Source: a virus. Taken from it: a stretch of DNA of 51,538 nucleotides. The stretch lies in IMG/VR virus record IMGVR_UViG_3300047453_000226, positions 1 to 51,538 of that record. One strand, 5' to 3'. Below the pieces are notes generated by a model. That model had not been told where the DNA came from. It saw nothing but the letters and a program-made list of their open reading frames with translations, and did no database searches. How positions within the stretch are numbered: the stretch's first letter is position 1; each line of letters begins with the position of its first letter. Shown here piece after piece: positions 47,653 to 51,538 of the stretch. The position numbers and the translations under genes are program-made.

Positions 47653-47780
47653 GGTACTGTCCCATCTCCTCCGCACCAAGAGCAATCCTCTTCTGTGCCT
47701 TGTTCATATAGTGTGTCGAGGTCAAAGCCTTCGCCGCAACACTCAACACACTCTGTCAACTTGACTTCAGGTACTAGCAT
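47640..47780 (-). CDS. Micro-protein with DnaJ-type zinc knuckle (46 aa)
   Basis: Leftward ATG 47780 overlaps the stop of the preceding gene (TAATG). The 46 residues contain two cysteine pairs in DnaJ style, C-V-E-C-C-G-E-G-F and C-S-W-C-G-G-D-G-T-V-P-C, which would bind zinc. Such domains bridge chaperones or nucleic acids. The start coupling and cysteine spacing make it a real gene despite the small size. Confidence 0.7.
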   Translation of the reverse strand: MLVPEVKLTECVECCGEGFDLDTLYEQGTEEDCSWCGGDGTVPCEQ

Positions 47781-48172
47781 TATGCCAGCACCGAAGTAGT
47801 ATCAAATGTCTGTGCATCAACTATGTCATAGCTGATTGCATCACATGGTTCAAAGCCAAAGCCTGCTACTTTGAATGTATCAACAAAGCCTTCGCCATCG
47901 TCTACGATCATCACATCGCCAACTGAAGTTGATCTCAGTCCGTATGCTTTGCCGTTGTGTTGGATCAGGGGTGCAATGACTTCTACATCATCATTAGCAT
48001 CTTCACCAATCTTCATGCTCCAGCTACCATCAACATTGTTGGTGTATCTGTAAGCGTATTCTGTTGCTTGGAACAAGTCTAGACCTGAGGTCTTCACCTT
48101 AGCTACTGCTTTGGGAGTCTCTCCTTCTTCTAGGAAACTTGCATGGATTACGGTTATAGTAAAGTTTTTCAT
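47780..48172 (-). CDS. YodL-like early protein (130 aa)
   Basis: I chose ATG 48172, right after the GAGGGCA leader, over an upstream GTG. The protein contains Y-G-L-R-S-T-S-V-G-D-V-M-I-V near residue 86, the core of YodL-type phage/plasmid domains, and a helical N-terminus. Function unknown. It begins a three-gene unit with the zinc-knuckle and helical micro-proteins. Confidence 0.7.
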   Translation of the reverse strand: MKNFTITVIHASFLEEGETPKAVAKVKTSGLDLFQATEYAYRYTNNVDGSWSMKIGEDANDDVEVIAPLIQHNGKAYGLRSTSVGDVMIVDDGEGFVDTFKVAGFGFEPCDAISYDIVDAQTFDTTSVLA

Positions 48173-48209
48173 ATTCTGTGCCCTCACACTTTTTAATTAA
48201 TATACAACT

Positions 48210-48238
48210 ATTATAAGGTCTAGCCTCTCGTTTGTCAA
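48210..48238 (-). promoter_or_regulatory. Early cassette promoter 2
   Basis: Leftward TTGACA (48233-48238), 17-nt spacer, TATAAT (48210-48215), preceded by TAGGGG carrying the stop codon of the 48242 gene. Confidence 0.88.
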
Positions 48239-48241
48239 CCC

Positions 48242-48478
48242 CTAATTTAGTTGTTCCAACACAGCTTCTCTCACAGCAGTATCAGTTGCTTCTTCAAAGC
48301 CTGACTTCTTGCTGAGTGCATACAGCTCATTGATTGCCCAGTCCAGCACTAGTTGTACAGGACCTTCGTTGATGTCGTTCAGTTGCTGTGCGTCCTTTAC
48401 GATCTCAGCCACGGCCAAGTTGCCCTCTTCAGAAAACATTTCAAACTGAACGGATTTGTTTTGAGTTATCATTTGCAT
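48242..48478 (-). CDS. Small early protein (78 aa)
   Basis: The 78-residue protein starts M-Q-M-I-T-Q-N-K behind GAGGGCAAACT and looks soluble, acidic and helical (A-V-A-E-I-V-K-D-A-Q-Q-L-N-D). It is a single-gene unit between two cassettes. Family not recognised. Confidence 0.65.
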   Translation of the reverse strand: MQMITQNKSVQFEMFSEEGNLAVAEIVKDAQQLNDINEGPVQLVLDWAINELYALSKKSGFEEATDTAVREAVLEQLN

Positions 48479-48508
48479 AGTTTGCCCTCTTTGCGTTAAT
48501 ATATGTAT

Positions 48509-48537
48509 ATTATACTGTCATTCGAGGTAGTTGTCAA
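48509..48537 (-). promoter_or_regulatory. Early cassette promoter 3
   Basis: Leftward TTGACA (48532-48537), 17-nt spacer, TATAAT (48509-48514), preceded by TTAGGGG. Confidence 0.88.
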
Positions 48538-48559
48538 CCCCTAATGGTGAAATTCAGCC

Positions 48560-48722
48560 AAAGAAAAACCCCGCATATAGCGAGGTTCTTCCCGGTGTTG
48601 TGCAGAGCGTGAGGGCTACGCTTTACCTGCTCCACCTAGGCTCGTGGATGAGGGCGGTCCACTTGCCTTACTGACCGCTTGGGGAGGGCACCCGTACGCG
48701 GCCTTGTCCAGTGAGAGGAGCA
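48560..48722 (-). ncRNA. GC-rich structured RNA candidate
   Basis: The stretch between the AAA+ stop codon and a terminator is clearly GC-rich against an AT-rich genome and has no coding frame. Listed on the plus strand, complementary arms are GGAGCA (48717-48722) with TGCTCC (48628-48633), GCGGTC (48654-48659) with GACCGC (48673-48678), AGCGT (48606-48610) with ACGCT (48618-48622), and TCCAC (48631-48635) with GTGGA (48644-48648). It ends in the terminator at 48561-48588. I could not assign it to tRNA, 6S or another known class. It may be a stable sRNA or a processed 3' end of the AAA+ mRNA. Confidence 0.6.
48561..48588 (-). terminator. Leftward terminator after AAA+/ncRNA
   Basis: Leftward AACCTCGC, TATAT loop, GCGGGGTT with one G-T wobble only on this strand, then a T-run. 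Confidence 0.85.
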
Positions 48723-49730
48723 TCATGCTCGACTCATCACTGTGTTCTCAGCCATTGCTTCCCACTTGGTAGGAAATGCTTTGGCCAAATCAGCTACCTT
48801 GAGTACCGTTCTTAGCGATAGCTCACGAAGCTTTGACTTGTTGATGTCGATGAAGTCTACGATGTCTTGTACAACTTCTTCGCCTAGCTCGTATGGATCG
48901 AGCATACCATCTGTAGTGATCTGCTTTATACGTAACATTTTCTCTCTGTCCGTATCAATAGTTAGATCAATGTAATGACAACGACTTTCAAGTGCTGTTA
49001 GATGATCACGCATCTTCTTGCTCTTAACGTTATCGAACTTGATGTTGGTAATAAAGATAGCACTGCCTTTGAATGTGAAACTGTCTGGCACTCCTTCATT
49101 ACGTAATTTGAAACTGTCTGTGTTCCAATGGATAGTTCTGTTCTTCTTGCTGTCTAGTGCAGCCTTAAGAATGTTAAGACTAAGCTCATCACTGAACACG
49201 CTATCACAGTCATCGAACACCAGTACATTGTCTTTGTCTGCATAGTTGAACAGCTTGCAGTAGAGTCCAATAGCACTCATAGCACCTTTGACAACCTGAT
49301 ACTTGCTGGGCATGTCTCCTAGTGTAGCGATTAGGTCATGTTTGCCTAGTACTTTTTCTACACCATGTGACTTACCTACACCCGGAGGACCGGAGACGAT
49401 CATAGCTCTTACATCACCGCGCTTGCACGCCTTGGTCATGTCTTCGAGCATATCAAAACGCTCGCGCATTCTTTCGATCGTCTCTTCGTCGGTCTCCTCT
49501 CGGGTGGTGGTGGCTACGGAGCTATCTACCAGCTCATAGCTTGACGGGCCTTCGCACTTGATCTTGATGTTGCGATCAGGAAAGCCTGCTACCGCAGATC
49601 CATCCACTGTGACGTAGCCACCACCGGCGCCAACCTTAAATTCTGACACCATTGGAAATACCATTCCGTTCATGTCAACATCTTTGCCTCTAATCTTGTA
49701 GAAGCCCTCTTTCATTTTTACTTTTTGCAT
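48723..49730 (-). CDS. AAA+ ATPase (335 aa)
   Basis: The ATG at 49730 follows GAGGGCAAACT; an in-frame TTG upstream is less likely. After a beta-rich N-terminal part (about 1-70) the protein has Walker A G-P-P-G-V-G-K-S at 114-121, Walker B V-L-V-F-D-D-C-D at 169-176, sensor-1-like A-I-F-I-T-N and an R-finger region E-S-R-C. The N-terminal region may bind a partner or DNA. AAA+ proteins of this size occur in phage early regions without a clear role; remodelling of replication or a host complex is possible. Confidence 0.8.
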   Translation of the reverse strand: MQKVKMKEGFYKIRGKDVDMNGMVFPMVSEFKVGAGGGYVTVDGSAVAGFPDRNIKIKCEGPSSYELVDSSVATTTREETDEETIERMRERFDMLEDMTKACKRGDVRAMIVSGPPGVGKSHGVEKVLGKHDLIATLGDMPSKYQVVKGAMSAIGLYCKLFNYADKDNVLVFDDCDSVFSDELSLNILKAALDSKKNRTIHWNTDSFKLRNEGVPDSFTFKGSAIFITNIKFDNVKSKKMRDHLTALESRCHYIDLTIDTDREKMLRIKQITTDGMLDPYELGEEVVQDIVDFIDINKSKLRELSLRTVLKVADLAKAFPTKWEAMAENTVMSRA

Positions 49731-49766
49731 AGTTTGCCCTCTTCGCAATGTTTAATTTATGTATAC

Positions 49767-49795
49767 AGTATATGGTCTATCTGCATGCATGTCAA
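49767..49795 (-). promoter_or_regulatory. Early cassette promoter 4 for AAA+ gene
   Basis: Leftward TTGACA (49790-49795), 17-nt spacer, TATACT (49767-49772); preceding bases are AATGG rather than AGGGG. Confidence 0.8.
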
Positions 49796-49803
49796 CCATT
49801 AAT

Positions 49804-49968
49804 TTAACTTATTAACCAAAAAAATCCTATGAATGCTGTTAGCGTTATGACTCCATAGAGTACACTGTACATGCATTGCACAAGGAAAGGTATCCGGGTG
49901 TTACAAGCGTGACAGGTGCTCGCAAAGAACTCTTTATCAGTTTTGAAACACGCCGGACACAAAGCCAT
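49804..49968 (-). CDS. Zinc-ribbon plus membrane-span micro-protein (54 aa)
   Basis: Leftward ATG 49968 overlaps the preceding stop (TAATG). Residues 4-22 form C-P-A-C-F ... C-H-A-C, a four-cysteine ribbon, and residues about 33-53 (Y-S-V-L-Y-G-V-I-T-L-T-A-F-I-G-F-F-W) form one membrane helix. A zinc-ribbon anchored to the inner membrane is a shape seen in small phage effectors. No family assigned. Confidence 0.7.
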   Translation of the reverse strand: MALCPACFKTDKEFFASTCHACNTRIPFLVQCMYSVLYGVITLTAFIGFFWLIS

Positions 49969-50321
49969 TATGCAAATTCCTTATCAAGCGTTTCTTGGTC
50001 GACATCTTCGAACATCTGACCTTCAAAGGCTTCTTCGATTGCGGCCTGTGGTACTTGTACCTGCTCCACTCTCTTGAAGAACCTTACTGGGCATGTCTCC
50101 CAGTTCTTGCCTTGCTTGGTTATCACTTGAACACCAGCCGCTGTCTGAGCGTTGATGTACAAGCCCGCATCACAGTCCTCTTCGAGGTATGTGGTCTTGC
50201 CTTTGTAGAACGAATAGCTGGATATCTTATCCGCAATGCCTAGCTCTACCAGTTCTTTGGTCTTCACCGCTAGCCATCCGTGACCAGCATCCGCATGTAT
50301 CATTTTGATTACAGTCTTCAT
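49968..50321 (-). CDS. Conserved phage early protein (117 aa)
   Basis: The protein has H-A-D-A-G-H-G-W-L-A-V-K, G-I-A-D-K-I-S-S-Y-S-F-Y-K-G and Y-L-E-E-D-C-D-A-G-L, a highly conserved pattern in diverse phages without a function I know. It starts on the last base of the upstream stop and ends coupled to the zinc-ribbon micro-protein. Confidence 0.75.
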   Translation of the reverse strand: MKTVIKMIHADAGHGWLAVKTKELVELGIADKISSYSFYKGKTTYLEEDCDAGLYINAQTAAGVQVITKQGKNWETCPVRFFKRVEQVQVPQAAIEEAFEGQMFEDVDQETLDKEFA

Positions 50322-50656
50322 TATTGTACTCCCTTCTTTGAAAAGTTACGACCTGTTTCAGGACTTACATGGTATGCTGACGACACTAGGAAGTCAGAAT
50401 AGTCTTTGTCCTCTGGAAGGTCATTTGCCCACTCCGCATAGGTCTTCACACCCATCGGAAACTCTTTTTGCCCTAGGTCATTAGCACCAAAGGCAGCCAT
50501 AACGAATGCCATAGCATCCGCAGGACGATCTACACCGTCCACGATGTAGTCGGAACCACCCTTGAACTTCCAGTACGAATGTCCATCGGAGTGCTTACCT
50601 GACTCACAGTGTGCGCCATAGTTCTCTAAATATTGTGTGGTTACTACGTATTTCAT
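50321..50656 (-). CDS. Small conserved-type early protein (111 aa)
   Basis: The protein starts M-K-Y-V-V-T-T-Q-Y-L-E-N-Y-G-A-H behind the GAGGGCA leader and has Y-W-K-F-K-G-G and V-D-R-P-A-D-A-M-A-F. Soluble alpha/beta; I know similar uncharacterised early proteins. First gene of a three-gene unit (50656 to 49804). Confidence 0.7.
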   Translation of the reverse strand: MKYVVTTQYLENYGAHCESGKHSDGHSYWKFKGGSDYIVDGVDRPADAMAFVMAAFGANDLGQKEFPMGVKTYAEWANDLPEDKDYSDFLVSSAYHVSPETGRNFSKKGVQ

Positions 50657-50694
50657 TTGCTGCCCTCTTTGCTGTTTGCCCTAACTATACATAT

Positions 50695-50722
50695 AGTATA
50701 GCATCAATTATTCTTTTGTCAA
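50695..50722 (-). promoter_or_regulatory. Early cassette promoter 5
   Basis: Leftward TTGACA (50717-50722), 16-nt spacer, TATACT (50695-50700), preceded by TAGGGG carrying the stop of the 50726 gene. Confidence 0.85.
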
Positions 50723-50725
50723 CCC

Positions 50726-50920
50726 CTATTTCACCCAAACATGATGAAATTTTGCAGGCATATTCTCACATGAGAAGTTCGTGTCTGCATAGTTGATCAC
50801 CTCTACACATGCACCAGTCTCATAAGACATATGTACATCTGGAAGTGAGAAGCTATAGTCTACTGCCCATACTAGACCTGCTGTTGCGATTGTCACTGTT
50901 GCGATAATTGTTTTTAACAT
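50726..50920 (-). CDS. Small exported protein with conserved cysteines (64 aa)
   Basis: From ATG 50920 the protein starts L-K-T-I-I-A-T-V-T-I-A-T-A-G-L-V-W-A, a typical signal peptide with cleavage at A near 18. The mature part has two cysteines (G-A-C and F-S-C) that could form a disulfide. The leader before it is AAAGGGCA. A periplasmic early effector is inferred. Confidence 0.65.
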   Translation of the reverse strand: MLKTIIATVTIATAGLVWAVDYSFSLPDVHMSYETGACVEVINYADTNFSCENMPAKFHHVWVK

Positions 50921-50951
50921 TTTATTTGCCCTTTCCCTAATTGTTATATAC

Positions 50952-50980
50952 ATTATATGATCAATAACAACAGATGTCAA
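50952..50980 (-). promoter_or_regulatory. Early cassette promoter 6
   Basis: Leftward TTGACA (50975-50980), 17-nt spacer, TATAAT (50952-50957), preceded by TAGGGG carrying the stop of the 50984 gene. Confidence 0.88.
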
Positions 50981-50983
50981 CCC

Positions 50984-51265
50984 CTAATTTAGATATTCTG
51001 TATTCTTTTTTAGGAACCAACGCTCTAGCACAGGACCGCCTTCGTCCTCGTCTACTATAATATAGCACACAGTCTTCTTGACGTTCGCATAGCGGTAGCC
51101 TTGCTGTCCGCCTATTTGTTGGTCGCCTACCCAAACGATGTGCGGGTAGTGTTCGCGATTGCCTTCGAACGCCGGACAGTCATTGACTGAATACTCAAAG
51201 TAATTGCCCACATCTTTCTCAACGAAGCATCCGACTGGATCTTTGGTATAGGTATAGTATCCCAT
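50984..51265 (-). CDS. Small early protein (93 aa)
   Basis: I chose ATG 51265 overlapping the upstream stop (TAATG), with GGGAGG before it; an upstream start in another gene's end is less likely. The protein has M-G-Y-Y-T-Y-T-K and H-I-V-W-V-G-D-Q-Q-I-G-G with many aromatics. Soluble, unknown. Confidence 0.65.
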   Translation of the reverse strand: MGYYTYTKDPVGCFVEKDVGNYFEYSVNDCPAFEGNREHYPHIVWVGDQQIGGQQGYRYANVKKTVCYIIVDEDEGGPVLERWFLKKNTEYLN

Positions 51266-51516
51266 TATTCTACCTCCCAATCTATTTCACGACCTTCTGC
51301 GAACAACAACAATTCTGTTGCCAACATCCGTGCTTGGTGCTTGGTTAATTGTAATGAGTTGAAGAAGCCATCTCCTGCATTAGGTTTTTCAAAGCCTCGT
51401 GGCTTGCGCTGTGTGACCTGTATGCAAGTCATTCGATCCTTGCCACCCCAGAAGCGTGTCTGAGTCAATTCGTTCTGTGCTACACAGTCTGGAACGTTTC
51501 TTAATTCTGTTGACAT
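51265..51516 (-). CDS. Small early protein (83 aa)
   Basis: The protein starts behind GAGGGCAAAC at ATG 51516; the promoter lies beyond the window. It contains F-W-G-G-K-D-R-M-T-C-I-Q-V-T-Q and Q-A-R-M-L-A-T-E-L-L-L-F, suggesting a compact alpha/beta fold. It is coupled to the 51265 gene. Not recognised. Confidence 0.65.
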   Translation of the reverse strand: MSTELRNVPDCVAQNELTQTRFWGGKDRMTCIQVTQRKPRGFEKPNAGDGFFNSLQLTKHQARMLATELLLFAEGREIDWEVE

Positions 51517-51538
51517 TGTTTGCCCTCTCTGTCATTGC

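Noticed and set aside
47531-47764. Frames overlapping the zinc-knuckle and helical micro-proteins
   Set aside because: They ignore the TAATG coupling and give Arg/His-rich or Ser-rich products unlike neighbouring genes.
48173-48187. GTG start for the YodL-like protein
   Set aside because: The five extra codons are the GAGGGCA leader shared by the other early genes.
48600-48722. tRNA or hammerhead ribozyme in the GC-rich spacer
   Set aside because: I could not draw a cloverleaf with conserved T-loop, and the hammerhead core bases are not in the required order; kept only as unclassified ncRNA.
1-51538. CRISPR array or insertion sequence
   Set aside because: No regularly spaced repeats, transposase motifs or terminal inverted repeats were seen; the early cassettes are promoters, not CRISPR repeats.

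Overview
The window is one segment of a T4-like (Straboviridae-type) marine myovirus genome. It is AT-rich by eye, densely packed and nearly free of intergenic DNA. The evidence is a run of recognisable T4 homologues: neck (gp13-like), sheath gp18, tube gp19, gp4, terminase gp16/gp17, ssDNA-binding gp32, UvsX, UvsY, UvsW, primase gp61 and helicase gp41. Many small conserved proteins resemble those of cyanophages and pelagiphages. Kdo genes and a TonB-dependent outer-membrane receptor point to a Gram-negative marine host. The host cannot be named from this sequence; the receptor would fit a TonB-receptor-rich proteobacterium better than SAR11.

Layout. 1-13.2 kb is the late structural and packaging block, broken by a dNMP-kinase-like gene and an antisense HNH endonuclease. 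13.3-16.2 kb holds recombination genes (gp32, uvsX, uvsY). 16.2-26.6 kb is a large glycan-modification island: an FkbM methyltransferase, a cytidylyltransferase-cupin fusion, two DxD glycosyltransferases, a polysaccharide-pyruvyl-transferase-like protein, four divergent capsule-type glycosyltransferase paralogues, two further methyltransferases, a HAD enzyme and a small kinase. 26.6-29.8 kb contains uvsW and two conserved unknowns. 29.8-37.4 kb is a second metabolic island: cupin, methyltransferase, two 2OG-Fe(II) oxygenases, KdsA, KdsB, a sulfotransferase-like protein, an APS-kinase-like protein, a nucleotidyltransferase and serine hydroxymethyltransferase. Next come a miniature protein collinear with the catalytic core of bacterial DNA polymerase III alpha, a virion adhesin-like gene, another glycosyltransferase, and a complete BtuB-like TonB-dependent receptor. 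41.8-44.4 kb encodes primase and helicase. 44.5-46.6 kb has small unknown genes. 47-51.5 kb is a leftward early region of small genes plus an AAA+ ATPase.

Regulation. Three promoter classes are visible. (1) T4-type late promoters (NNTAAATA) stand before most late genes; at five genes the box ends only 4-5 nt before the ATG, predicting leaderless mRNAs. (2) Near-perfect host sigma70 promoters (TTGACW-N17-TATAMT) precede early or middle genes. Two of them, before the BtuB-like receptor and the primase, place the -10 box 6 nt from the ATG. (3) The leftward early region reuses a roughly 75-bp cassette: the stop codon TAG of the previous gene merges into TAGGGGTTGACA, followed by N16-17, a -10 box and a GAGGGCA leader before the ATG.

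Synthesis. The most unusual content is a phage-borne surface-glycan programme (CMP-Kdo supply, capsule-type transferases, methylation and a possible PAPS/sulfation arm) together with a phage-encoded outer-membrane receptor under a very strong predicted promoter. A reasonable inference is that the phage remodels the host surface during infection, for nutrient uptake, receptor masking or superinfection exclusion. The mini-PolIII-alpha protein and a GC-rich structured RNA downstream of the AAA+ gene are the other strongest candidates for undescribed biology. I recognised no tRNA, CRISPR array or insertion sequence.
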